Made by a program: the position numbers and the translations under genes
NCBI RefSeq assembly: GCF_946482605.1
Contig: NZ_CAMLSE010000003.1
Location: 310,001 to 374,000 of the forward strand
Length of the DNA: 64,000 nucleotides
Direction of reading: 5' to 3'
DNA from: an uncultured Dyadobacter sp.
GTDB taxonomy: Bacteria; Bacteroidota; Bacteroidia; Cytophagales; Spirosomataceae
Shown here: positions 27,333 through 35,954 of the stretch, one piece after another
How the letters are laid out: each line of letters begins with the position of its first letter
Numbering within the stretch: the stretch's first letter is position 1
Notes under the pieces: model-generated
The model's database searches: none
What the model saw: only the letters and a program-made list of their open reading frames with translations
Told to the model about the DNA's origin: nothing

Positions 27333-28175
27333 TTATTTCGGGCCTGCCTTATAGGTGTACAGGAATGTTTCAATGCCCAGTCCCAAAGCGGTGAGGTCTA
27401 CGGTCAGTTCCAGCTTCATTTCATCGGTCGTGAGTGAGCGTACTTTATAGGTATCCACCACCTGCGCCGGGTTGAACAGTCCGTGATAGGTAATGGCCAA
27501 TGTTTTCTCGTCAGCGCTCAGCGCCCATTTGTCATACACATTGAACCCATCGAACTGGCAGCTGCCGGTGGCGGTGTCGGTACCATACAAATAGGTAAGT
27601 GTACCATCCTGGTTGAACAGGATCGCATTGTCCTTTTCACAGTCGTTGATAACCTCCTTGTTCTTCTCGTTCACATGCAGGATTGACGTGAGGTTCCATT
27701 TCTTTTGCGGGATATTGTCCCTGGGCGAAAGGGTGACCTGCATGGTCAGATCCGAAACCTCCCTGGCTCCGGATGCATTCGCAGCTTCGAACGAGAACCC
27801 GATAAGCTGGTCCACGTCGGTACTGAGGGTGTTGTAGGTGAAAGTGTAAGTGAAGGAATTCCCGCTTGCATTCACCGTCGTTTCGCCACCGGTACCATAG
27901 CTCGCATCCTCGACCAGGTTTTTGGTCTTCCTGATTTTGAGGCCCGTAAGTCCCGCGGGCGATTCCACCGTTACCTGCACGGCAACCTGCCTGCCCGATT
28001 CGCTTTTCAGGCTGTATTGCCCGTGGCCAAGCGCCTTGTCCGTCGCCAGTTCTACCTTAAAACCATCATTATCAAAGTAATCCGCAGGGGACTGTTTCTC
28101 ATCTTCGCAGCTGAGGCACAGGGCGGGCAGCCACACGGCCACCAGCAGCTTTATATATTTCGAGGTCCTTATCAT
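27333..28175 (-). CDS. Lipoprotein in the SusE position, lipocalin-like C-terminus
   Basis: 280 residues with a lipoprotein signal (LVAVWLPALCLSC, Cys about 23). Residues about 35-150 form an Ig-like/SusE-like sandwich (VAVQVTVESPAGLTGLKI). The C-terminal part (KKWNLTSILHVNEKNK onward) resembles lipocalin-like DUF domains of Bacteroidota. It follows SusD by 21 bp, the place where SusE/SusF-type surface glycan-binding proteins are encoded. It probably helps bind the glycan at the cell surface; this is inferred from position rather than a recognised family. Confidence 0.6.
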   Translation of the reverse strand: MIRTSKYIKLLVAVWLPALCLSCEDEKQSPADYFDNDGFKVELATDKALGHGQYSLKSESGRQVAVQVTVESPAGLTGLKIRKTKNLVEDASYGTGGETTVNASGNSFTYTFTYNTLSTDVDQLIGFSFEAANASGAREVSDLTMQVTLSPRDNIPQKKWNLTSILHVNEKNKEVINDCEKDNAILFNQDGTLTYLYGTDTATGSCQFDGFNVYDKWALSADEKTLAITYHGLFNPAQVVDTYKVRSLTTDEMKLELTVDLTALGLGIETFLYTYKAGPK

Positions 28176-28196
28176 ATTGAAGGCATGGTTTGGAGG

Positions 28197-29708
28197 TTAG
28201 AAGCCGGGGTTTTGCGGCAAATTCGGGTTCACGTCGCGTTCCTGCTGCGGGATCGGGAATACCTGGTAATTCTCAGCCAGCACGGGAATCGGCGTGGTGT
28301 ATTCGGAGTCTTTGGCTTTATGTACCCGCTCGCCCAGCTTACTCATCCGCACGAGGTCGAACCAGCGCTGTCCTTCCCCTATAAACTCCTTCCGGCGCTC
28401 GTCCAGAATCGCCTCCCGGAACGCCGCGATCGCATTGATCGTCACCGGTGTAAGCCCTGCCCTGGTTTTGACCTTGTTGAGGTTTTCGTTGGCAGCCGGA
28501 AAATTGCCCAGCTCCGCCTGCGCCTCTGCGTACATCAGCAGCACGTCGGCGTACCGGATCACCGGAAAATCATTGGTAGAACCACCTGCTGTGGGATCAG
28601 CGGCCTCATCCCAGTACTTTTTGATATAAATATTGCTCAGCGTCACCACTTTCCCGTCGTCTCCCGTGAAGGAGGTCATGTAAGTCGCTGCCTTCCTGGC
28701 GTCATTGGGCAGGTAGGAATTGTACAGCTCCTTCGTGACGGTCTGCCACCCCTGGGTATTGTTCACCTTGTCCCGGGCTGTCGACAACTCCACCGGCAAA
28801 AGCCGCACATTGAACTGCCCCACCTCCCAGAAGGAAATGGTACCGCCCCCATCTCCGAACCCGACCGAGAATATGGCTTCCTTGCCGCCCCGGCTCGATA
28901 GCTTGAATGCATCGGCATAACTTGCCCATAGGCTATATACGTTCGAGTCGATCACCTTTTTAGCTTCTGCCGATGCATTGGTAAAATCCTTTTGGGTAAG
29001 ATATACCTTCGCCAGCAACGCCTGGGCTGCCCCCTGTGTAGCGCGGCCTTCCTGGATCTGGCCGTCCTTCGGTAAATTGGAAGCGTCTTTCAGGTCCTGA
29101 ACGATCTGCGCGTACACAGCGTCCGGCGCGACGGAAGCGGGTTCGAGCGGGTTGCTTTCACCGAGCAGTAAAGGTATTTTCCCAAACATCCTTACCAGGT
29201 TGAAATACATCAGCCCGCGCAGGAACTTCGCTTCATTCACGAGCCTGTCGCGGGTCGTTGCGTTCATGGCGATGCCGGGAATGCGGTTAATGGCTATATT
29301 GGCCAGATAAATAATTTTGTAATGTACCCGCCAGATTTCCAACAGGTTGGCATTGTCCGAATTGTAGGAAAAGGTAGCGAGCTGGTCGTTGTAAATGGCG
29401 CCCAGCTGGTTATTTTTCATATTGTCCGACGCCAGATCGGCCGTGATCCAGAAAGTACTGTGGTAAGCGCCGGCCGTGTTGCCCGGGAAAGGACCTGCAA
29501 AATCGAGGTTGTAGGAGCCCAGGTAGGAATAAATAGCGTTTACCGCTGCTACCGCATCCTGCTCGGTTTTATAGTAATTGGTCTGCGAAACTGTGTTCTG
29601 CGGGTTCTCCGTCAAAAAATCCTGACAGGCAAAATTCACCGCGCACAGCGCAAACAGCACGAAGGCCGTCTTAATTTGATGTATTGCGTATTGCATAGCT
29701 GTGGTCAT
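28197..29708 (-). CDS. RagB/SusD family outer-membrane lipoprotein
   Basis: 503 residues. Lipoprotein signal ending LFALCAVNFAC, then QDFLTENPQNTVSQTNYYKT. TPR-type region with LVNEAKFLRGLMYFNLVRMFG, and C-terminal SusD signatures FPVIRYADVLLMYAEAQAE and DERRKEFIGEGQRWFDLVRM. Starts at either M1 or M5 are possible; M1 abuts the SusC stop with a 1-bp overlap. It binds the substrate of the adjacent SusC, expected to be a mannose-containing glycan from the GH92 context. Confidence 0.95.
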   Translation of the reverse strand: MTTAMQYAIHQIKTAFVLFALCAVNFACQDFLTENPQNTVSQTNYYKTEQDAVAAVNAIYSYLGSYNLDFAGPFPGNTAGAYHSTFWITADLASDNMKNNQLGAIYNDQLATFSYNSDNANLLEIWRVHYKIIYLANIAINRIPGIAMNATTRDRLVNEAKFLRGLMYFNLVRMFGKIPLLLGESNPLEPASVAPDAVYAQIVQDLKDASNLPKDGQIQEGRATQGAAQALLAKVYLTQKDFTNASAEAKKVIDSNVYSLWASYADAFKLSSRGGKEAIFSVGFGDGGGTISFWEVGQFNVRLLPVELSTARDKVNNTQGWQTVTKELYNSYLPNDARKAATYMTSFTGDDGKVVTLSNIYIKKYWDEAADPTAGGSTNDFPVIRYADVLLMYAEAQAELGNFPAANENLNKVKTRAGLTPVTINAIAAFREAILDERRKEFIGEGQRWFDLVRMSKLGERVHKAKDSEYTTPIPVLAENYQVFPIPQQERDVNPNLPQNPGF

Positions 29709-32700
29709 TAGAGTCCGATGTTTATTCCAACCAAAAAGGTCCTGGTCTGCGGATAGTTGCCGTCATCCACACCGACTACATTGGTAGATGAGCCATAGGC
29801 GTTTCCTTCCGGATTGTAGCCGCTGTAATTGGTGAGCGTCCAGAGGTTCGCCGCGCTGACGTAGAGCTTTAACCTGTTCAGCCTGATCTTTTCCAGCACC
29901 CCTTTGGGCAGGTTATACCCCAGGCTCAGGCTTTTAAGACGCAGATAGGAGGCATTCTCGACAAAACGGGATGAGAAAATGTTGTCGTTGGCAGTCGCCA
30001 GCGGACGGGCGTATTGATTGCTTGGGTTGGACGGCGTCCAGCGTTGCTCGTAAGCTTCGAGCAGTACATTCTGCTGCCCGTTCACGTTTTGCAGGTTCAG
30101 CAGGTTCATGTTCACCATTTTGTTGCCCTGCGAACCCTGGAAGAAGAAATTTAATTCGAAATTCTGGTAGCTGAGGCTATTGTTGAGTCCCCAGTAAAAC
30201 TTCGGCTGAGCCGAACCGATCACGGTCCGGTCCAGGTCGTTGATCACCCCGTCGGGCTTGCCGGCAGGGCCGCTGATATCGCGGTATTTCCGGTCACCCG
30301 CAGCGGGACTTTGCCCGGCAATGGCAGGGCTATTCTTTGCTTCTTCATCGCTTTGATAGATCCCGTCGAACACGTAACCGTAAAATGACCCAAGCGGCTT
30401 CCCTTCCCGCAGGATGTTCCCGCCAGCAAGCAATACGTCACTTCCACCCGCCAGCCGGGTGATCTTGTTGCGGTTAAGCGACACATTTAAGGATGTGTTC
30501 CAATTGAATTTACCTTCAAAATTAATGGTGCTCAGCTCGATGTCCACACCCTTATTTTCTACATTACCCACATTCAGAAGGGTGTTCTGAAAGCCGGAGG
30601 TGACCGGAATGGGTGTCAGCAGCAGCAGATCGGAAGTTTTCTTATGGTACAACTCGGTCGTCAGCGAAACGCGCCCCTTCCATACCGACAGATCTATGCC
30701 GAGATTGACCTGGCGTGTGGTTTCCCATTTCAAGTTTTCGTTGGGATACGACAATGGCTCCCGGCCGTAGATGATCGACGGATCGCCGCTTCCGTTGTTG
30801 AAAACGCCTTCCCCGAAACGGGTAATGAGTGCCAGCGAACCATAGGGCGGGATGGCCTGGTTGCCGGTAACGCCATAGCTGCCGCGCAGTTTGAGGTTGC
30901 TGATCAGTGCATTACCTTTCAGGAAATCCTCTTCCGAAACACGCCAGGCGAGGGCTGTGGACGGGAAGAAGCCATATTTATTGCCTTTGGCAAACTTCGA
31001 AGAACCATCGGCCCGGCCCGAAACCGTGATGAGGTACTTGTCCGCAAACGAATAGTTGACGCGGGCCAGGTAAGACATCAGGCTCCATTGGGTTTCGCCG
31101 TTCACGGGCGGCTGCGGGTTCTGGCCGGCAGCCAGGTTGTGATAACCCGAGCGCGGGTCCGGGAAGTCGAACACGAGCAGTTGCACCGATTCGTTTTTAA
31201 ATTTTTGTACTTCAAATCCCGCCAATGCACTCAGGCTGCCGTTTCCAATGGCTTTATCAAAGTTCAGCGTGTTGGTACTGAGCCAGGTAAATGCCTGCAA
31301 TGCACCGCTGCTCGCTTCACCCAGACTGTTCTCTGTGCGTTTCAGACCATAGGGGCCAAATGCATTGGACTTCGTATTCAAGGCGTCCATTCCGAAACTC
31401 GATCTGAAATTCAGGCTTTGGGCGAGCCTGATCTGCGCAAACACATTACCCAAAAACCTGGAAGTACCCGTGTTGGCCTGGTATTCACGTGCTTCCGCTA
31501 TCGGGTTGGCAATGCCTGTTTTCAGGTAATGCTCATAAGTGTAGCCCAATGCCTGGCTGGGGTCGTACACCGTGGCGATCGGGTTGAACTGCATCGCGCC
31601 CGATATCACGCCGGGTACGATCTGCCCCGGTCCCGTCAGTACGCCGTCCGACGAAAGCCGGTTGTAAGAAAGGTTGGCACCTACCGAAAGGTATTTGTTC
31701 ACCTCCGTCTCCAAATTCGTCCGCACCGAATAGCGTTTGAAATTTGACCCGATCACAATGCCGTCCTGGGTAAAATAACCGCCCGAAAGCGCATATTTTG
31801 TTTTCGCACTTCCCCCATTCACCGATAGCTGGAAGTTGGCAATCGGTGCCGGCCGCAGCAATTCCTTTTGCCAGTCGGTTCCTTTTCCAAGCGTTTCGGG
31901 GTTCACGTACACAGGATTTCTCCCGGCATTGCGATTTGCCTCATTCACCAGATTGGCAAACTGGTCGGCCCGCAGCAGTTTCAATGTGTGCGATGCCTCC
32001 TGGGTTCCATAATAGCTTTCAAAATTAATGCTCCCGGTATTGTTTTTCCCCTTTTTCGTCGTAATCAAAACCACCCCGTTGGCTCCTCTTGAACCATAAA
32101 TTGCTGTGGCGGAAGCGTCTTTCAGTATCTCGATGGATTCGATATCGCCGGGATTGATGGTCGACAAGGCACCGATCCTCGGCCCGCGCCCTCCTACCGA
32201 CATTTCACCGCCGTCGCTGTTGATCAGCATGCCGTCGATCACGTACAGCGGTTCGCTGCTGGCATTCACCGAACTCGTACCCCGGATACGGATGTTCGTT
32301 TCCCCGCCCGGCGCACCGGTCGACTGGACCACCTGCACACCCGCCGCACGGCCCTGAAGCGCCTGATCGAAAGTGGTAACGGGCACCGCTTTCAGCTCCT
32401 CCGATTTAATGGACACTACCGAGCCTGTCACATCCGATTTCTTCACCGAGCCATACCCGATCACGACCACTTCGTCCAGCGCTTTCTCCGAGGTACTGAG
32501 CTGGATCGCAAAGTTCGATTGACTCCCAACCGTCACCTCCCGGCTCTGATAGCCGATGAATGAAAACACCAATACAGCATCGTCACCCGGCACAGAGAGC
32601 GAAAACTCCCCATTCACATTGGTAATAGTCCCCTGTGTAGTGTTTTTCACCGTAACGCTTACACCCGGAAGGTACTCGCCATTGGCAGCGCTGACCTTAC

Positions 32701-32824
32701 CTGTGACCGTTTTATCCAGGTCGGCAACTGCCGGATCTTTGGCCCCTGCACGTGTGTGTACACACAGGACGAGCAGGCATAAGATCAGTTTTAATTGACG
32801 TACTACTCTTTGCATATGAATCAT
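29708..32824 (-). CDS. SusC/RagA-type TonB-dependent receptor without STN domain
   Basis: 1038 residues. Signal peptide, CarboxypepD_reg-like domain about 40-115 (VTGKVSAANGEYLPGVSV), plug about 115-240 (VVVIGYGSVKKSDVTGSVV, then PGDIESIEILKDASATAIYG), then barrel. Unlike the other two SusC proteins here it has no STN domain, in keeping with the absence of a sigma/FecR pair. The start is M1 or M4. Regulation is probably by the palindrome 36-55 bp upstream. It imports oligosaccharides with the SusD whose gene follows directly. Confidence 0.95.
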   Translation of the reverse strand: MIHMQRVVRQLKLILCLLVLCVHTRAGAKDPAVADLDKTVTGKVSAANGEYLPGVSVTVKNTTQGTITNVNGEFSLSVPGDDAVLVFSFIGYQSREVTVGSQSNFAIQLSTSEKALDEVVVIGYGSVKKSDVTGSVVSIKSEELKAVPVTTFDQALQGRAAGVQVVQSTGAPGGETNIRIRGTSSVNASSEPLYVIDGMLINSDGGEMSVGGRGPRIGALSTINPGDIESIEILKDASATAIYGSRGANGVVLITTKKGKNNTGSINFESYYGTQEASHTLKLLRADQFANLVNEANRNAGRNPVYVNPETLGKGTDWQKELLRPAPIANFQLSVNGGSAKTKYALSGGYFTQDGIVIGSNFKRYSVRTNLETEVNKYLSVGANLSYNRLSSDGVLTGPGQIVPGVISGAMQFNPIATVYDPSQALGYTYEHYLKTGIANPIAEAREYQANTGTSRFLGNVFAQIRLAQSLNFRSSFGMDALNTKSNAFGPYGLKRTENSLGEASSGALQAFTWLSTNTLNFDKAIGNGSLSALAGFEVQKFKNESVQLLVFDFPDPRSGYHNLAAGQNPQPPVNGETQWSLMSYLARVNYSFADKYLITVSGRADGSSKFAKGNKYGFFPSTALAWRVSEEDFLKGNALISNLKLRGSYGVTGNQAIPPYGSLALITRFGEGVFNNGSGDPSIIYGREPLSYPNENLKWETTRQVNLGIDLSVWKGRVSLTTELYHKKTSDLLLLTPIPVTSGFQNTLLNVGNVENKGVDIELSTINFEGKFNWNTSLNVSLNRNKITRLAGGSDVLLAGGNILREGKPLGSFYGYVFDGIYQSDEEAKNSPAIAGQSPAAGDRKYRDISGPAGKPDGVINDLDRTVIGSAQPKFYWGLNNSLSYQNFELNFFFQGSQGNKMVNMNLLNLQNVNGQQNVLLEAYEQRWTPSNPSNQYARPLATANDNIFSSRFVENASYLRLKSLSLGYNLPKGVLEKIRLNRLKLYVSAANLWTLTNYSGYNPEGNAYGSSTNVVGVDDGNYPQTRTFLVGINIGL

Positions 32825-32859
32825 TTGAAGGTTAAAGGTTGGAAGGCAGGTTCAGAGAG

Positions 32860-32879
32860 GAGTTAATATGTATGAACAT
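32860..32879. promoter_or_regulatory. Palindromic operator, copy 2 (degenerate left arm)
   Basis: Right arm TATGAACAT (32871-32879) and TG spacer identical to the copy at 35692; left arm 6 of 9. It sits just downstream of a promoter-like pair on the minus strand, TTTG at 32915-32918 and CATATTTG at 32889-32896 with an 18-nt spacer, and before the SusC start. Confidence 0.6.
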
Positions 32880-32973
32880 ATGAACAAACAAATATGCGCA
32901 TTATTTCACACATTCAAAACATTACCGGTATTTATTTCAGTATTTTTTATACTATTCCAATGTAATACTGAAA

Positions 32974-35670
32974 CTACTTTGTTCCCCAGTGCGCGTTGGG
33001 TCGGGCGCCCATTTGCAGTTCCAGCACCCCTCCTTTAATAAAATCGGCATGTTTGAACCAATAAGTGTTCAGGGGCTTCGCATTTAGGCGGGCGCTTTGG
33101 ATATACATGTTCCGGGCGGAGTTGTTGCGGGCAATGATCGTGAATTTCGTGCCGCTGTAATACCGGGGATCCAGTGTTATTTCGATGCGGTCGAATACCG
33201 GGCCCGTCACTTCATAAGTGGGTTCACGGTCAACGTTCCCTTTCAGGCTGAACAAACCGAGCGACATCAGCGAGCTGGTTGCGCCCATCTGTCCCTGGTC
33301 TTCGTCATGACCGCCGTACCCCAGGTCCGGGGTGACACCTCCAAAGGCTTTTTCCTGTACTTTTCGCACCCAGTACTGGCTCAGCCAGGGCTTACCCGCG
33401 TGGTTAAAAACGTGGGCGTCCGAGCAGCCGGGCTGGTTGGCGTAGCTGATGTAGCCGTCGTTGTAGGCAAAAACAAAGTCGGAAGGTTCTGCTTTGGTAA
33501 ATGCGAAGTTGAGTTTGTCGCAGAGCGCTTCGTTTCCGCCCATGAGCCTCGCCAGGCCCGGAATATCCTGCGACACCGCCCAGGTAGCCTGCCAAGCATT
33601 AGCCTCGATCCATCCGCTTCCCGACAGTGGATCATCGTGCAGAAAATCCCCTTTCGTGGATTTGGGGAACAGCAGGTTATGTTTTGGATTAAAAAGTGTT
33701 TTCCAGCCTTTCGACCTGGTACTGAAAAACTGGTAATCCTCGGTTTTACCCAGCTTCCAGGCTACCTCCGATAATGCATAATCCTGAAACGCGGCTTCCA
33801 GCGTAATGCCGGCATTGCCGGGCCAATAGCCGTTTTTGGTGTAAAATACAATGTCCGCCGAGTCGCCCAGCATGCCACCGGGCAGCATATTCTGCCGCAT
33901 AACCCGGTATGCGTCCGCCACCGGTGTTTTGGTCAGCAGGCCCTTCTGGATCGTCGAAGCGATCAGGTTCACGGCCGGGCAGCTGGTCATGATATAGGAA
34001 TAACCTCCGCCCGACGGTCCGCGCGGCAGCAGGTAACCGTTTTTGGCATATTCCACCATGGAGGCCGACATTTCATCCATTACTTCCGGCCAGGCAAGTC
34101 CCCAAAGCACGTTCAGATTCCATTGGGTGAGCCACCATGCGTCGGACGTGTACATATCGAAGCGGTTGGTGCCTGTTTCGGTTTTTGGTACACGGCGGAT
34201 TTTCAAATTGGCATCCGTGAAGTTGCCTGCTCTTTTGCCGGTCGTGCGGTCGGGGTAATCGCCGGAGATGTCGGTGATCTTGTGCCGCCCGAGCAGTACG
34301 TGCCATAAATCGGTATAGAACTTGGTTTTCTGGTCTTTACTGCCGCCGGTAACCTTTATTTTACCCAGCGTTTGATCCCAGATCCGCAGACTTTCATCTT
34401 TTACCTGGTCGAAATCCCAGCCTGCGCATTCTACGGCGAGGTTATTACGTGCATTGTCTGTGCTGGTAAATGACACCGCGATTTTCATGTGGATTTCCTC
34501 CCCGCCTTTCACGTTGAACACCGCTGAAACGCCCGCGTGATCGCCTCCCACTGTTTCGATGCCCCGGAGCAGCGCTCCATCCTGCCAGCCATTCAGAGCG
34601 GCAAAAGACTTATCAAATTGGACCACAAAGTATATTTTCACGTCGGTAGGGCCGCCCCAATACCGTTTGATCGTGCTGAACGAGCCTTCGAATTCCCTGT
34701 CCCCCGTCTTTTTAACGCTCGCCGCGGCCATGGTGCAATTGGATACGTAGCCGCCCAGGTTCGTCAGGATATTGGCGATCGCATTTTGGGTGTAGGTAAA
34801 CTTGTAGAAACTGACGCGTTCGGTTGCCGTGTTTTCTACCCATATTTTGTCCTTTTCCAGGAAAACGCGTTGATACCCGGGATGAACGATTTCACCGGCG
34901 TGCGAAAACCTTGATTTCCAACCTTGCTGTCCTGCCCTTGGATCCGTTCGGTCCGTTGAAGGCATGATTTCAAGCCCCCCGACCATCCACTGGTGGATCT
35001 GCTCAAATCCTAGTATTTCGTTTTCGTTGTAATTATAGCCGCCTCCGTTCTGGTTTTTATTACGGGTAAGCGGTGCTGCGCCTACCATTCCGAAAGGCCT
35101 TTGCCCGGGAATGAAGAAGAAGTACCGGCCACGGTTGGTTTCAATGTAAGGATTGACCCAGGAAACAAAGTCGGAGTTGTCGGTACTGAAAACTTCCACC
35201 TCCGAAAAGCCAATGTCACGCCCCTTACCGTCGGTAGTCACAAACCTGACCCAGGTTACTGTTTTCGTATCGAACTTCACTTCTTTCGCCAGCCCGTCGT
35301 TGGGAATTTCATTGACCCACATCATTGAGCCGTCACTGAAAAGCAGTTTGCCGCCCGCGATATGGTCTTTGAGATTAGGCCTGTCGTAAAGGATAATCTT
35401 GTTGATTCTTTCTGGTGCGTTCCAGGTTAGCTGCACCCAGGGAAAACGCACATAACCCCAGTCGGTCGTATCGCCGTCGCAAGCCCACTCGCCCGTTCCG
35501 TCAACTGCAATGATCCCGTCCGCGATGTTTCGCGGCGATGAATCCGCGTTCCGTGCACCCGATGCGGTGATCTCGGCTTTGGAAGCAATGTTATATGGCG
35601 ATGCATGTGCGGTGGCGATCAAACAGGCCATCACTGAGAAGGTAAATGCGACTATTTTGCGCAAGCTCAT
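32974..35670 (-). CDS. GH92 family alpha-mannosidase with N-terminal discoidin-like domain
   Basis: 898 residues with a signal peptide ending in AHAS. Residues about 28-165 look like an F5/8-type carbohydrate-binding domain (IADGIIAVDGTGEWACD, WVQLTWNAPERINKIILYD). GH92 proper begins VSWVNPYIETNRGRYFF and contains FGMVGAAPLTRNKNQNGGG and FEQIHQWMVGG. The active-site block near the C-terminus is GGHDEDQGQMGATSSLMSLG, a variant of the usual GNEDCGQMSAW. The family is calcium-dependent and cleaves alpha-mannosides. It is probably periplasmic and has its own promoter with a palindromic operator over the predicted transcript start. Confidence 0.85.
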   Translation of the reverse strand: MSLRKIVAFTFSVMACLIATAHASPYNIASKAEITASGARNADSSPRNIADGIIAVDGTGEWACDGDTTDWGYVRFPWVQLTWNAPERINKIILYDRPNLKDHIAGGKLLFSDGSMMWVNEIPNDGLAKEVKFDTKTVTWVRFVTTDGKGRDIGFSEVEVFSTDNSDFVSWVNPYIETNRGRYFFFIPGQRPFGMVGAAPLTRNKNQNGGGYNYNENEILGFEQIHQWMVGGLEIMPSTDRTDPRAGQQGWKSRFSHAGEIVHPGYQRVFLEKDKIWVENTATERVSFYKFTYTQNAIANILTNLGGYVSNCTMAAASVKKTGDREFEGSFSTIKRYWGGPTDVKIYFVVQFDKSFAALNGWQDGALLRGIETVGGDHAGVSAVFNVKGGEEIHMKIAVSFTSTDNARNNLAVECAGWDFDQVKDESLRIWDQTLGKIKVTGGSKDQKTKFYTDLWHVLLGRHKITDISGDYPDRTTGKRAGNFTDANLKIRRVPKTETGTNRFDMYTSDAWWLTQWNLNVLWGLAWPEVMDEMSASMVEYAKNGYLLPRGPSGGGYSYIMTSCPAVNLIASTIQKGLLTKTPVADAYRVMRQNMLPGGMLGDSADIVFYTKNGYWPGNAGITLEAAFQDYALSEVAWKLGKTEDYQFFSTRSKGWKTLFNPKHNLLFPKSTKGDFLHDDPLSGSGWIEANAWQATWAVSQDIPGLARLMGGNEALCDKLNFAFTKAEPSDFVFAYNDGYISYANQPGCSDAHVFNHAGKPWLSQYWVRKVQEKAFGGVTPDLGYGGHDEDQGQMGATSSLMSLGLFSLKGNVDREPTYEVTGPVFDRIEITLDPRYYSGTKFTIIARNNSARNMYIQSARLNAKPLNTYWFKHADFIKGGVLELQMGARPNAHWGTK

Positions 35671-35691
35671 ATCGAAAAGGGTTAGTATATC

Positions 35692-35711
35692 ATGTTCATA
35701 TGTATGAACAT
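35692..35711. promoter_or_regulatory. Palindromic operator, copy 1 (perfect)
   Basis: ATGTTCATATGTATGAACAT: perfect 9-bp arms around TG. It lies 22-41 nt before the GH92 start codon and 3 bp downstream of the predicted -7 element, so a bound protein would cover the transcript start. This is the best copy of three in the locus. Confidence 0.75.
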
Positions 35712-35713
35712 AT

Positions 35714-35743
35714 CAAAACTAGTCAAATATTGATAAAACCAAA
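35714..35743 (-). promoter_or_regulatory. Bacteroidota-type promoter of the GH92 gene
   Basis: On the minus strand, TTTG (35743-35740) and TAGTTTTG (35721-35714) with an 18-nt spacer match the TTTG / TAnnTTTG primary sigma consensus of Bacteroidota exactly. The predicted transcript start falls inside the adjacent palindrome. Confidence 0.7.
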
Positions 35744-35763
35744 AATTTTCCCTCTTAATTTAA

Positions 35764-35859
35764 ATTTTTAAAAAGTCACACCTCTGGCGGGATATTGAAC
35801 TGCCGAACAGATTCATTCAGACGGTGGAAGAAGATCCGAAGCAAGTATTGGGCCAATAA
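35764..35859 (+). pseudogene. Possible C-terminal gene remnant
   Basis: An open stretch of 31 codons without a start codon. Its last part reads LWRDIELPNRFIQTVEEDP and then KQVLGQ before TAA at 35857-35859. The composition is protein-like and it sits in an otherwise empty 284-bp gap. It could be the tail of a decayed gene; chance cannot be excluded. Confidence 0.3.
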
Positions 35860-35863
35860 ACAA

Positions 35864-35894
35864 CGGCCGGTGGAGAAAGATCCTCCACCGGCCG
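35864..35894 (-). terminator. Intrinsic terminator of the MBL hydrolase gene
   Basis: Perfect 12-bp GC-rich stem, CGGCCGGTGGAG (35864-35875) with CTCCACCGGCCG (35883-35894) and a 7-nt loop. On the minus strand it is followed by TTGTTTATT. It lies 60 bp after the stop of the hydrolase gene. Confidence 0.85.
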
Positions 35895-35954
35895 GTTAAC
35901 CATCTGATTATAAATTAATTATGCCTCAATATCAGTCCAGCGGGCGACCGATCG

